From NCBI RefSeq assembly GCF_902833645.1, contig NZ_CADFGE010000002.1:127158-191157 (forward strand): a stretch of 64,000 nucleotides of DNA. Reading direction: 5' to 3'. Source of the DNA: Paraburkholderia fungorum. Its GTDB lineage: Bacteria > Pseudomonadota > Gammaproteobacteria > Burkholderiales > Burkholderiaceae. Shown here one piece after another: positions 1 through 8,849 of this stretch. Under the pieces are notes generated by a model. It saw only the letters and a list, made by a program, of their open reading frames with translations. It did not search any database and was not told where the DNA came from. Each line of letters begins with the position of its first letter. The first letter of the stretch is position 1. A program made the position numbers and the translations under genes.

Positions 1-503
1 TCCAGAGCACGACGAATTCGCTGAACCCGCGCAAGACGATTGCCACGACGCTGGCGGAAGCGATCGGCAACGACGGTGTGCCGGTGCGGGAATTGCTCGA
101 CATGGTGCGTTTGCCGGCCTTCGTGCTGGCGCGCTACCCGCATCAGCTGTCGGGCGGTCAGCGCCAACGCGTGGGCATCGCTCGGGCACTTGCGCGCCGT
201 CCAGAACTGGTCGTCGCCGATGAACCGACGTCCGCGCTCGACGTATCGATCCAGGCGGAGATCATCCGGCTGCTGCGCGAACTTCACCAGAGCGCCGGTG
301 TGTCGCTGGTCGTGATCAGCCACGATCTGGCGCTGGTCAGCGAGCTGTGCGAGCGGGTGGTGGTCATGCGGGAAGGGCGCGTCGTCGAAGCGGGAGCCGT
401 GGATCAGGTACTGTTCGAACCACGCGAGCGCTACACGATGGAGTTGCTGGCGGCGATCCCGAAAGGCATCGGCCGGCACCGCATAGGGGTGGCACCAGAG
501 TAA
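1..503 (+). CDS. Peptide/nickel-type ABC transporter ATP-binding protein, C-terminal part
   Basis: The 5' end lies outside the window; the frame is open from the left edge to the TAA at 501-503. The visible part begins at the Q-loop (QSTTNSLNPR) and continues with the ABC signature LSGGQRQR, Walker B with the D-loop (LVVADEPTSALD) and the switch histidine (VISHDLALV), so it is a nucleotide-binding subunit that hydrolyses ATP at the inner membrane. The Q-loop wording and the post-H-loop text (CERVVVMREGRVVEAG) are typical of the Dpp/Opp family. The tail after the ABC core is short. The porin and hydantoinase genes that follow suggest the substrate may be a small peptide or amide, but this is inference from context only. 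Confidence 0.9.
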   Translation, partial: QSTTNSLNPRKTIATTLAEAIGNDGVPVRELLDMVRLPAFVLARYPHQLSGGQRQRVGIARALARRPELVVADEPTSALDVSIQAEIIRLLRELHQSAGVSLVVISHDLALVSELCERVVVMREGRVVEAGAVDQVLFEPRERYTMELLAAIPKGIGRHRIGVAPE

Positions 504-692
504 GTGCCAAAGCGCTAATTCTGGTCGACACAGCAGAGGCGGTCCGAGCAGTAAAGAAGAAGATCCGGATCAAGCAGTGAGCCGGCCCACCTTGGATACT
601 TTTTTTGAACCATTGGTGAATCGATTCATTTGCTATCATCAATCGATCGCTAGCCGACCGGGGTGTCGCGATTCCTTGTTTGGAGAAGAGCG
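504..692. promoter_or_regulatory. Porin upstream region with a 12-bp palindrome
   Basis: This non-coding stretch separates the ABC gene from the porin. A perfect 12-bp palindrome (TGAATCGATTCA) lies at 617-628 in an AT-rich patch, and a second ATCGAT core occurs about 20 bp further on. Its place about 65 bp before the porin start fits an operator or promoter element. No regulator gene is adjacent, so the cognate protein is unknown. Confidence 0.35.
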
Positions 693-1862
693 GTGAAGGA
701 AAAGTTATTCATCATGGCGGCTCTGCTGGGCGGCAGCGGTTTCGTTCATGCGCAGAGTTCGGTCACGCTTTACGGGATCATCAACGAGGCCGTCACTTAC
801 TCGTCGAATCAGGGCGGCCATAGCGCGGTGCAGCTGACCGGCAACGGCGAGTACGGCAGCCGCTGGGGACTGCGAGGCGCGGAAGACCTCGGCGGCAACA
901 CCAAGGCGATCTTCACGCTGGAGAATGGCTTTAACCCGACCAACGGCGCGCTCGGTCAGAACAACCGCATGTTCGGACGCCAGGCGTTCGTGGGTTTCTC
1001 GAATCCGGACTACGGCACGCTGACGTTCGGCCGCCAATACGACGCGATTGTCGGCACTTTGCAGACGATGACATCCAACGGTGCGTGGGGCGGTGTGATG
1101 TTTTCGCATCCGTACGACAACGACAACACCGACGACTATTTGCGCGTCAACAACTCGATCAAATACGTCTCGCCGAATCTGAAGGGCTTCACCGGCACGG
1201 CGATGTACGCGTTCAGCAACGCGCCCGACGCCTTTGCGAACAATCGCATGTGGTCGGTGGGCGGCATCTATTCGCAGGGCGCTTTTTCGATTGCGGCGGC
1301 ATATTCGCTCTATGACCAACCGGGCGTGAACACCACGGCGAACGTGAATACGAACGGCGCGATCACCTGCTGCGATGCGCCGATCACGTCCAAACGCGAG
1401 CAGATTGCGGGCATCGGTGTGTCGTATGTGATCGGACCGGCCAAGCTGAGCCTGATGTACAGCAACGCGATCTACAACAACGTGGGCACGACGCTGACAA
1501 GCGGCATCAACTACCGCTTCAACAACTATGAAGCGAATGCGCGCTTCACGCTCGATCCGACGCTGTTCTTCGGCATGGCCTACACGTACACGAGCGACAA
1601 CATCACCGGCGGTCCTGGCGGGCCCACGCAAGTGCACTGGCATCAGGTCAATCTGCTGGTCGACAAGTTCCTCTCCAAACGGACTTCCATCTATACCGAG
1701 GTGATCTATCTGCGCGCGGCGGGCGGCGGCTTTCCGCGGCCCACGGGCGGACCGTTGCCGGCGACTTCGAACGGCATGCTGGCTTCGCAGATTCAGACCA
1801 TGTTGCCGTCCTCGGGACAGAACCAGGCCGTGGTCAGCGTCGGACTCGTGCACAAGTTCTAG
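693..1862 (+). CDS. General (trimeric) outer-membrane porin
   Basis: A 389-residue porin of the Burkholderiales Porin_4/OmpC-like family, forming a passive diffusion channel in the outer membrane. The GTG at 693 is preferred over the upstream GTG at 663 because GGAGAAG sits just before it and translation then begins with a compact signal peptide ending in VHA, followed by QSSVTLYG, the usual mature start of these porins. The body has alternating beta-strand patterns such as GSRWGLRG, GRQAFVGF and FGRQYD, and the protein ends in an aromatic residue (LVHKF), the signal recognised by the BAM complex. It lies between a peptide-type ABC transporter and the hydantoinase operon and could serve the same substrate, but such porins are usually not very specific. 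Confidence 0.93.
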   Translation: MKEKLFIMAALLGGSGFVHAQSSVTLYGIINEAVTYSSNQGGHSAVQLTGNGEYGSRWGLRGAEDLGGNTKAIFTLENGFNPTNGALGQNNRMFGRQAFVGFSNPDYGTLTFGRQYDAIVGTLQTMTSNGAWGGVMFSHPYDNDNTDDYLRVNNSIKYVSPNLKGFTGTAMYAFSNAPDAFANNRMWSVGGIYSQGAFSIAAAYSLYDQPGVNTTANVNTNGAITCCDAPITSKREQIAGIGVSYVIGPAKLSLMYSNAIYNNVGTTLTSGINYRFNNYEANARFTLDPTLFFGMAYTYTSDNITGGPGGPTQVHWHQVNLLVDKFLSKRTSIYTEVIYLRAAGGGFPRPTGGPLPATSNGMLASQIQTMLPSSGQNQAVVSVGLVHKF

Positions 1863-1884
1863 CTCTGGCAGCGCTGTATTGACC

Positions 1885-1911
1885 GGCGCAAACGGGCCAC
1901 GCGTTTGCGCC
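1885..1911 (+). terminator. Hairpin between porin and hyuA
   Basis: A perfect 10-bp stem (GGCGCAAACG pairs with CGTTTGCGCC) with a 7-nt loop, starting 22 bp after the porin stop and ending 26 bp before hyuA. There is no U-tract, so it may protect the porin mRNA 3' end or only partly terminate rather than act as a classic rho-independent terminator. Confidence 0.5.
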
Positions 1912-1937
1912 GCATCGACTAACAAGCAAGGTGTGTA

Positions 1938-4061
1938 ATGACTGAAAGACTTTACCGGGCCGGTGTCGATATCGGCGGGACCTTCACGGATATCGTCGTG
2001 ATCGGTGATGACGGCGTGATTCATACGAGGAAGGTTTCGTCCACGCCCCAGGACTATGGCATTGCGATCGTCGCGGGCTTGCAGGCATTGCTCGCGTCGC
2101 TCGACGCGCAACCGCGCCAGATCACCGAGCTGGTTCATGCAACCACCATCGCCACGAATACCGTGCTCGAAGGCAAAGGCGCGCGCACAGCGCTGATCAC
2201 CACGCGCGGTTTTCGCGACGTGGTCGAGATCGGCCGCCTGCGCGTGCCGATGCTCTACAACCTCGCGTATCGGAAGCCGGAGCCGCTCGCGAAACGCCGG
2301 CACCGTTACGAGGTCGACGAACGGCTGCTCGCCGACGGTTCGATCGACACGCCGCTCGACGACGCGCAGGTGCTGGACATCGCGCAACGTATCGCCGGCG
2401 AGAAAATCGAAGCGGTGGCGATCAGTCTGATTCATGCGTACGCGAATCCCGAACATGAGATCCGCATTCGCGATCTGCTGCGCGGCGTGCTGGGCGACGC
2501 CGTCTATCTGACCTGCTCGCACGAAATCCTGCCGGAGATCCGTGAATACGAACGCACCAGCACGACCGTCGTCAACGCGTATCTCGGACCGGTGGTGGTC
2601 AGCTATCTGCATTCGCTGATCGACAAGCTGCGCGGCATCGGCATGACCGGCCCGGTGCAGATCATGCATTCGAACGGCGGCGTGATGAGCGCGGCCATGG
2701 TGATGCAGAAGCCGGCCACGATCATCGAGTCCGGGCCGGCAGCGGGTGTCATCGCGGGCGCCTCGGTGGCCGCCGCGTCGGGGTACGCCGATTGCATTAC
2801 GGTGGACATGGGGGGAACCACGGCGAAGGCGGCCATCATCGAAAAGGGCGAGCCGGCGCGCACCACCGAATACGAGGTCGGAGCGGGCATCAATGTCAGC
2901 AGCAAGCTCGTCAAGGGCGGCGGGCACGCCGTCAAGTTGCCGTTCATCGACGTCTCGGAGATCGGCGCGGGCGGCGGGAGTCTGGTGCGTATCGACGCGG
3001 GCGGGCTAGTGAAGGTCGGCCCGGATTCGGCGGGCTCGGTGCCCGGGCCCGTGTGCTACGACGCGGGCGGCACGATTCCGACGCTCACCGACGCCGTGCT
3101 GACGCTCGGCTATCTGAATCCGGCGTTCCTTGCCGGTGGCGAACTGCGCATCAACCAGCAGAAGTCGCTCGAGGCCGTGCGCACGCAGATCGCCGAGCCC
3201 ACGCACACGGATCTCTACGAAGCCGCCTATGGCGTTTTTTCGATTGCCGCCTCCACGATGACGCGCGCGGTGAAAGCCGTGTCGACGTATCGCGGCCGCG
3301 ATCCGCGGGAATTCGCGTTGTTCGCTTTCGGCGGCAACGGGCCGGTGATCGTTCATGCAATCGCCGAATTGCTCGACATGAAGACGGTCATCGTGCCGCC
3401 GAGCCCCGGCGTGTTCAGCGCGCTCGGCTTGTTGTTCTCGTCGACACAACACGAGTTCATGCAAACGATGTTCTGCCGCCTCGATCATTCGGCCGCAGTG
3501 CAATTGGCCAACACGCTCGAAGACCTGGTGGCGCGCGCCACCGCGGATATGACGGCCGAGGGTAACGCGTTCGACGATATCGCCGTGACGTGCGCGCTGG
3601 ATTTGCGCTACACGGGACAGGCCTACGAGTTGACCGTGCCGATCGAATGGCGGGCCGGTCAACCGCTCGATATCGCGCCGATCACTGCCGCGTTTCACGC
3701 GGAACACGAACGCACCTACGGCCACGCCTCCGCGGACGAGGTGATCGAGCTCGTCAATCTGCGCGCGGTCGGGTCGCTGCGCTCGCAGAAAGACCGCGCT
3801 TACGACGCGCAACGCGCCGGCGGAAGCCGGGCGCGTTCATCGGGTGCGCGCACGCCGGTGTGGCGCAGGGCGTATTTCGGCAAGACTCACGGCTTTATCG
3901 ACACCCCGGTGATCGCGCGCGCCGATCTGCGCGCCGCGCCGATGAGCGGCCCGTTGATCGTCGAAGAATACGACTCGACCTGCGTCGTGCCGCCGAATGC
4001 CGGCGCGCGCGTCGATGCCTACGAAAACATCGTCATCACGTTTCTGGAGCAACCCGTATGA
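1938..4061 (+). CDS. Hydantoinase/oxoprolinase family protein, subunit A
   Basis: A 707-residue protein of the HyuA family, whose members use ATP to open cyclic amides such as N-methylhydantoin or 5-oxoproline and also include acetone and acetophenone carboxylase subunits. It starts with the ATPase-fold phosphate-binding motif GVDIGGTFTDIVV (residues about 8-20), has HATTIATNTVLEGKG near residue 70 and a second actin-like motif DMGGTTAKAAI near residue 290. Length matches the family norm of about 690. An AAGG-type ribosome site precedes the ATG. Its stop codon overlaps the start of the B subunit (ATGA), indicating translational coupling. The substrate cannot be read from sequence; the racemase-like gene downstream argues for an amino-acid-derived ring rather than a ketone. 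Confidence 0.9.
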   Translation: MTERLYRAGVDIGGTFTDIVVIGDDGVIHTRKVSSTPQDYGIAIVAGLQALLASLDAQPRQITELVHATTIATNTVLEGKGARTALITTRGFRDVVEIGRLRVPMLYNLAYRKPEPLAKRRHRYEVDERLLADGSIDTPLDDAQVLDIAQRIAGEKIEAVAISLIHAYANPEHEIRIRDLLRGVLGDAVYLTCSHEILPEIREYERTSTTVVNAYLGPVVVSYLHSLIDKLRGIGMTGPVQIMHSNGGVMSAAMVMQKPATIIESGPAAGVIAGASVAAASGYADCITVDMGGTTAKAAIIEKGEPARTTEYEVGAGINVSSKLVKGGGHAVKLPFIDVSEIGAGGGSLVRIDAGGLVKVGPDSAGSVPGPVCYDAGGTIPTLTDAVLTLGYLNPAFLAGGELRINQQKSLEAVRTQIAEPTHTDLYEAAYGVFSIAASTMTRAVKAVSTYRGRDPREFALFAFGGNGPVIVHAIAELLDMKTVIVPPSPGVFSALGLLFSSTQHEFMQTMFCRLDHSAAVQLANTLEDLVARATADMTAEGNAFDDIAVTCALDLRYTGQAYELTVPIEWRAGQPLDIAPITAAFHAEHERTYGHASADEVIELVNLRAVGSLRSQKDRAYDAQRAGGSRARSSGARTPVWRRAYFGKTHGFIDTPVIARADLRAAPMSGPLIVEEYDSTCVVPPNAGARVDAYENIVITFLEQPV

Positions 4062-5908
4062 CTACCCAGCAGGCCGCTTCGGCGGGCACCGACGCCATCA
4101 CGCTTGAAATCGTCAAGAACGCGCTCGGCTCGATCGCCGACGAAATGGCGCTCGTCGTGCTGCGCACGGCGTATTCCCCGATCGTGCGCGATTCGATGGA
4201 CTTTTCCACCGCGGTGTTCGACCGCGCCGGCCGCGTGATCGCGCAGGGTCTGACCTTGCCGATTCACCTCGGCGCGTTTCCGGCCGCGATGGACAACGTG
4301 GTGCGCCGCTTCGGCACGGCCGGCAAGCCAGGCGACATCTACATCATGAACGATCCGTATACATCGGGCGGCATGCATCTGCCGGACGTGTATCTGATTC
4401 AGCCGGTGTTTTACGAAGCGCGTATCGAGGGGTATGTCGCGACCATCGTTCACCACGCCGATATCGGCGGCATGGCGCCGGGCAGCATGGCGATCGGCGC
4501 GACGGAAATCTATCAGGAGGGCTTGCGCATTCCGTTGATGAAGCTGTCCGATGCCGGCGCTGTCAACGACGCGCTCGTCACGCTGCTGGAAACGAACTCG
4601 CGCATGCCGGGCCAGTTGCGCGGCGATTTGCGCGCACAGGTCGCCTCATGCAAGGCCGGTGAGCGCGGACTCGTGCAGTTGCTCGACAAATACGGTACGG
4701 ACGGTTTCGGCCGGCTGGTCGAAGCGCTGCACGATTACGCGGAGCGGCTGACGCGCCAGGCCATCGGCACGATGCCGAATGGTGAATACCGTTACGAGGA
4801 TTTCATCGACGGCCTGGGCGACACGCCCGTGCCGATCGCGTTTCGCGTCAAGGTGACGGTGGCGGGCGACACGATCCGCATCGACTGGACCGGCACCGAT
4901 GCGCAGGTGCAGGGCGCGATCAACGGTCCGTTCGCGACTACGCAGTCGGTCGCCTATGCGGCGGTGCGCTGCGCGATCGGCGTCGATGTGCCGAACTGCG
5001 AAGGTTTTTCGCGACCCGTTCAGGTCTACGCGGAAAGCGGCTCGATTGTGAATCCGGTGGAGCCGGCCGCCTGCGCGGCGCGCGGGATTATCGCGTACCG
5101 GATGTTCGACGTATTGCAAGGCGCGTTCGCGCAGATCGTGCCGGACACGATTCCGGCGCTGGGTGAGGGCGGCCCGTCGGTCGTGTCGATTTCCGGGCGT
5201 AATCCGGATGGCGAGGGCGGCGCGCGTGGCGGCAACTGGTTGATCACCGACGGCGTGCTCGGCAGTTGGGGCGGCGGTCGCAACGACGGCTGCGAAGGCA
5301 TTGCGAATCCGCTCGGCAATCTGTCGAACCAGCCGGTCGAACTGATCGAGGCACGTCTGCCGCTCAAGATCACCGAGTACGGTTTCGTCACCGACTCGGG
5401 CGGCGCGGGCCGGCAGCGCGGCGGCCTCGCCATGCGCCGCGCTTATGAGCTGCGCAGCGACCACGCGTTGCTCGGGCTGCGCTCGGACCGTCGCGCGCAT
5501 CGGCCGTCGGGTTCGCATGGCGGGTTGAGTGGATCGCCATCGCTCAATCTGCTGACCCGCGACGGTCGAAGCACGTTGTTGCCGACCATGCCGAGCACCG
5601 TGACCGCGCTTCTCAAGGGCGACCGCTTCTGCCATATCGCGGCGGGCGGCGCGGGCCATGGCGATCCGTTGATGCGCTCGCCGCAAGCCGTACGCGAGGA
5701 TCTGCTGGACGACCGCATCACGGAGCAGATGGCGCGCGAAGTCTACGGCGTCGTGCTCGAAGGCGCGGGGCGCGACATCGACGCGCGGCGCACCGCCGAG
5801 GTGCGTGAGTGGCTCCAGACGCTTTCCGGGCAGGAACGCGTCGGGAAGCAGGAGGCGCTATTCCTGCAATCGACCGGGGCCGATGCCGCGGCTATCGGCA
5901 AACTCTGA
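4058..5908 (+). CDS. Hydantoinase/oxoprolinase family protein, subunit B
   Basis: A 616-residue HyuB-family protein, the partner of the preceding subunit in the ATP-dependent cyclic amide hydrolase complex. The family pattern is clear: RTAYSPIVRDSMDFSTAVFD near the N terminus, GDIYIMNDPYTSGGMHLPD near residue 95, HHADIGGMAPGSM, and GGGRNDGCEG in the C-terminal half. A longer open frame exists upstream, but the start at 4058 is right because it forms the ATGA overlap with subunit A and conserved text begins soon after (DAITLEIVKNAL). The next gene starts 19 bp downstream, so all three are probably one transcript. Confidence 0.92.
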   Translation: MTTQQAASAGTDAITLEIVKNALGSIADEMALVVLRTAYSPIVRDSMDFSTAVFDRAGRVIAQGLTLPIHLGAFPAAMDNVVRRFGTAGKPGDIYIMNDPYTSGGMHLPDVYLIQPVFYEARIEGYVATIVHHADIGGMAPGSMAIGATEIYQEGLRIPLMKLSDAGAVNDALVTLLETNSRMPGQLRGDLRAQVASCKAGERGLVQLLDKYGTDGFGRLVEALHDYAERLTRQAIGTMPNGEYRYEDFIDGLGDTPVPIAFRVKVTVAGDTIRIDWTGTDAQVQGAINGPFATTQSVAYAAVRCAIGVDVPNCEGFSRPVQVYAESGSIVNPVEPAACAARGIIAYRMFDVLQGAFAQIVPDTIPALGEGGPSVVSISGRNPDGEGGARGGNWLITDGVLGSWGGGRNDGCEGIANPLGNLSNQPVELIEARLPLKITEYGFVTDSGGAGRQRGGLAMRRAYELRSDHALLGLRSDRRAHRPSGSHGGLSGSPSLNLLTRDGRSTLLPTMPSTVTALLKGDRFCHIAAGGAGHGDPLMRSPQAVREDLLDDRITEQMAREVYGVVLEGAGRDIDARRTAEVREWLQTLSGQERVGKQEALFLQSTGADAAAIGKL

Positions 5909-5927
5909 CCACGACGGGGCGTTATCT

Positions 5928-7124
5928 ATGTCCGCTTCAAATATCGAGCCAGACTTTGAGACGCAACGCGTGCGCTTGCTGCGTCCCAGTTGGGCCGAGC
6001 TCGACTACGGCGCCATCGCGGCGAATCTGGCGCTTGCGCGTGAGATGGTGGGACAGGCCACGAAAATCTACTTCGTTTGCAAGGGCGATGGTTTTGGCTT
6101 CGGTGCCGCGAAGGTAGCGCGCCTCGCGGCGCAAGCGGGTGTCGACGGCTTTTGCGTCGGCAGTCCGGAAGAGGGCATGGCGATTCGCAACGCCGGCGTC
6201 GATCGCGAGATTCTGCTGTTCGCCGCGACCTTGCCGGAGGATGCGGCGCAGGTCGCCGCGCTGGGACTGACGGTGACAATTCAGAGTCACGAAAGTCTGC
6301 GCGCGTTTATCGATGCCGGCGTCTCCGTCGATGCGTTCCTCGAGATCGATCCGGGCTTCGGGCGCTTCGGTTTTCTGCCGTCTCAATGGCAAGCCGCATT
6401 CGAGGCGCTGCGTCATCAATCGACCGTGCGGCTCAAAGGCGTGTACACGCATCTGAGTTCGCCAGAAAGCGATGATGTGACGCGCACTCAGGCTGACGTC
6501 TTCGATGCCGCGCTGGCCGACGCGCGCGCGGCAGGATTCGATAGCTTGACGACAATGCTAGCGAGCTCGCGGGTTATGCTTGCGCATCCACATCTGGCGT
6601 ATCGGGCGGTCGACCCTGGTCGGTTTCTATACGGCGCGCTCGACGCCGACTGGATGGCGCGCGCGCCGCTGCGGCCGATGTTGCGGGCTGTTCGCGGCCG
6701 CATCATTCACGTTCAGGAGCATCCGGCCGGATCCGTGCTCGGGATTGGCTACGCGGAGCCAATCCGGCTCGAGCGCGCTGTGCGCATCGGCGTGGTGCCG
6801 ATCGGCTTCTGGGACGGGCTGAATCATGTGCCGCCGCTGGGCCGTGTGCTGGTGCACGGACAGACCGCGCGTATCCTCGGGCGCCGCTCTTTCCAGCATA
6901 CCGTCGTTGATATAACGGAGAACGTGCGAGCCCGTACCGGAAGCGTTGTGACATTGCTGGGACGGGACGGCGATCACGCGATAACGATTGACGAACTCGC
7001 GGCATCGTTGCGGCTGCCCGTCATGGAATTGATACCGCGGTTGGCGAGGAGCTTGCCGCACGTTGACGCTGAAGCGACGGATGTAGGCGGGCATTTAAGG
7101 CCTGTCAGGCCTTCCAAAGCTTGA
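5928..7124 (+). CDS. Alanine racemase-like PLP enzyme (fold type III)
   Basis: A 398-residue protein with the alanine racemase layout: an N-terminal TIM barrel carrying the PLP-lysine motif and a C-terminal beta domain. The lysine motif reads KGDGFGFG instead of the usual KADAYGHG; the lysine is kept. The second catalytic tyrosine appears to be kept in LGIGYAEPI, followed by VVPIGFWDGL where typical racemases have VVPIGYADGY. These substitutions suggest an amino-acid racemase with altered specificity rather than the housekeeping Alr. A longer frame starts at 5805, but ATG 5928 avoids overlapping hyuB and leads directly into family text (RPSWAELDYGAIAANL). Together with HyuAB it could invert the amino acid or N-carbamoyl product so that both enantiomers are used; that role is inference. 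Confidence 0.8.
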   Translation: MSASNIEPDFETQRVRLLRPSWAELDYGAIAANLALAREMVGQATKIYFVCKGDGFGFGAAKVARLAAQAGVDGFCVGSPEEGMAIRNAGVDREILLFAATLPEDAAQVAALGLTVTIQSHESLRAFIDAGVSVDAFLEIDPGFGRFGFLPSQWQAAFEALRHQSTVRLKGVYTHLSSPESDDVTRTQADVFDAALADARAAGFDSLTTMLASSRVMLAHPHLAYRAVDPGRFLYGALDADWMARAPLRPMLRAVRGRIIHVQEHPAGSVLGIGYAEPIRLERAVRIGVVPIGFWDGLNHVPPLGRVLVHGQTARILGRRSFQHTVVDITENVRARTGSVVTLLGRDGDHAITIDELAASLRLPVMELIPRLARSLPHVDAEATDVGGHLRPVRPSKA

Positions 7125-7351
7125 ATACCGGTTTTTGGAACAGTTGTCGTCTGAGCGACTAAACGAATGACCGCTCCGCCGTAGAAACCAGTCGTAGGAA
7201 TCGCACGCGCCCGACGGCCGAGAAAGGTCGAGCAGGGACGTCCGGCGAGTGCCGTCCGGAATCCGATCACGGTTCACCACAAGAAGCGGCCCGCCGGGTG
7301 GCGTGGCTGAACGGCAAACCTGCCTGAGCGCGCGGCAAGCAAGAGATGTGA
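7125..7351. other. Left edge of the accessory region, no gene seen
   Basis: I see no supported gene here on either strand. It is the transition from the hydantoinase operon to the prophage remnant. No integrase, tRNA or obvious attachment repeat could be identified. Confidence 0.4.
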
Positions 7352-7820
7352 ATCTACGCCAACGCCGTTGCGACTGAACTGCCGAAGCTGCCCGATGTGC
7401 AGAAGGCACGTAAGCGCCTCCCATACAAATGGTATCGCCGAGCATAGCGCACGGCCGAGGGCGCCGGTCGAGAGAGCGCTCGCAAGAACGGTGCGCCGAA
7501 TCTTTTCGACATGAATGCCGCCGCGCGTACCATGGCCGCGTTTGTGGGCGAACACGCGCCCGATTCCATGCCAGTGCGTCCCGATGCATCCGATTACGAA
7601 ATCTGCATGAAGGCGCGCACGCTCGCCAACGATTTTGTACTTCGTGCGCTCGGACTTGACGCCAATCAGGCGCCCGTAGTCGCGGCCCGCGCCTGCGCGG
7701 CATATGGTGTGCCAATGCCGGCATTCGAAGAACCGGCGCAACAGGTGCTGCGTGCGAAGTGCGAACTGTGGTGGCGGCGCCAACTGAGGCGCCTGCATAT
7801 CCGGTCGCTGGAACATTCGA
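7352..7820 (+). pseudogene. Remnant of P2-like phage replication endonuclease (gpA), N-terminal fragment
   Basis: From 7352 the frame reads text resembling the gpA N-terminal region (ELPKLPDVQKARKRLPYKW), is broken by a TAG at 7445-7447, and reopens with an ATG at 7511. It continues through DYEICMKARTLANDF to the characteristic cluster CELWWRRQLRRLHIRSLE. P2-family gpA proteins carry the equivalent WW motif before a long catalytic part with the tyrosine nuclease, all of which is missing here. At about 7820 the frame runs without a stop into a different phage protein. The fragment cannot be an active replication initiator. The assignment rests on recalled family motifs, not an alignment. Confidence 0.6.
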
Positions 7821-8179
7821 ATAGCCCCGCAAGCCTCGGCACACGGATTCTTTCCTTCGCAGCTCAGAACCCGGCCGCCTCGCCATTTGCAAGTCGCAAG
7901 CTGTCGCCGGCGAACCTCTTCACGGCGGCCGAGCTGGCGACGATCGAGCTGGATGAATCCGCCACGACGCCGGGCATAGGCGTGCTGTTCTCACGCGTCG
8001 CCGAACTGCTCGGCATGTCGAAGAAGAAAGACGCGAGCGACGAAACGCGATTCGCTGACGTACGCCAGGCCGTCGAGACGCTCGCAGCGCACGGCAAGCA
8101 ACAGGCCGACGCCGTCGCCGCCCTCACGCAAACCGTCGCGGAGCTGACCGGGTCGCTCAGCCGACGAGCGTTTTCATGA
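7821..8179 (+). pseudogene. Remnant of P2-like phage capsid-scaffold protein (GPO), C-terminal fragment, fused to the gpA fragment
   Basis: The frame entering from the gpA fragment changes character near 7820 and then reads RKLSPANLFTAAELATIEL and LLGMSKKKDASDETRFADV, ending in a heptad-like helix (AVAALTQTVAEL). This is the pattern of the C-terminal half of GPO scaffold/protease proteins of P2-like phages in Burkholderia. In intact phages genes A and O are far apart, so the fusion implies an internal deletion of most of the prophage. The combined open frame (7511-8179) could still give a 222-residue chimera, but no function is expected. Confidence 0.6.
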
Positions 8180-8238
8180 CTATCTACGTGTGATGCGTTG
8201 GCGCATCGAGCATCCAGAATTCAAGGGGGGATTTCAGA

Positions 8239-8841
8239 ATGGCGGGGATACTGGTTCCAGTGGTGGAAGGAGCGGTCGCGGAACTTGGGCCGATTTTGGC
8301 GCGCGCTGGCACAGCTTTGTTGGGCGGAGCGGCCGTAGCGGGAACAGCTAGTGTCTCGGGCGACACGTCGAAAGACGACAGCAAGACCGCACCTGTCGCG
8401 CGCGCACTGCCGCGCACCGATGAGAGCTGCAAGAAATTCCCGCCAGAAGGCGGGGTAAAGCTGCGCAAAAATCACGGTGTCAACTGGCCCGCCTATAGGT
8501 ACCAGGCCCGTATAACCGGGTTTGCATTTGACGTGGAAGAATGCCTGTGGAGTGATGAATGGAACTGGCTTGGCATCGATTTTGACGGCTTTCAACCGGC
8601 CGACTGTCTGCTGCAAGAAACCAAGGGCAACTACGATCAATTTTTGGACGGTTCGATCCCAAAAGCTGACAAGTTTTTCAAGGGATTCGAATCAATGGAG
8701 GCAACGGCAGTGCGGCAAGGACGTGCGGTGAGTGCAAACCCTCCGGCTCGCTTGATCTGGTATTTCCAGACTCCGCTCGCTCAGCAACGCATGGCCATGC
8801 CATTACGCCGTTTGGGTATTTCTTCCGTGCTTCAACCTTGA
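8239..8841 (+). CDS. Tox-REase-5 family toxin (restriction-endonuclease fold)
   Basis: A 200-residue protein with a hydrophobic, glycine/alanine-rich N terminus (about residues 1-40), a short linker, and a C-terminal domain with AYRYQARITGF, WNWLGIDFDGF and CLLQETKGNYDQFL. The D-x-D-G-F and E-x-K residues match the nuclease core of Tox-REase-5, a DNase-type domain of polymorphic toxins. An AAGGGGGGAT ribosome site precedes the ATG. It has no VgrG, PAAR, Rhs or two-partner secretion domain, so its delivery route is not apparent; the hydrophobic N terminus might serve in export or in membrane association. The next gene fits its immunity protein. It lies right after the phage GPO remnant, so it probably arrived as prophage cargo. 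Confidence 0.78.
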   Translation: MAGILVPVVEGAVAELGPILARAGTALLGGAAVAGTASVSGDTSKDDSKTAPVARALPRTDESCKKFPPEGGVKLRKNHGVNWPAYRYQARITGFAFDVEECLWSDEWNWLGIDFDGFQPADCLLQETKGNYDQFLDGSIPKADKFFKGFESMEATAVRQGRAVSANPPARLIWYFQTPLAQQRMAMPLRRLGISSVLQP

Positions 8842-8849
8842 GACACTCA

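Noticed and set aside
705..2927. Very long minus-strand open frame (about 740 residues) opposite porin and hyuA
   Set aside because: It is antisense to two clear genes, Arg/His/Asp-rich without any domain, and is explained by high GC and codon bias on the opposite strand.
7097..7140. Inverted repeats at the end of the racemase gene considered as a terminator
   Set aside because: The AAGGCCT/AGGCCTT arms are inside the coding sequence and the following TTCCAAA/TTTGGAA pair has a large loop and no T-run.
7095..7892. Minus-strand open frames between the racemase and the phage remnant
   Set aside because: Arg/Ser-rich, no domain, and overlapping the gpA fragment whose frame has recognisable motifs.
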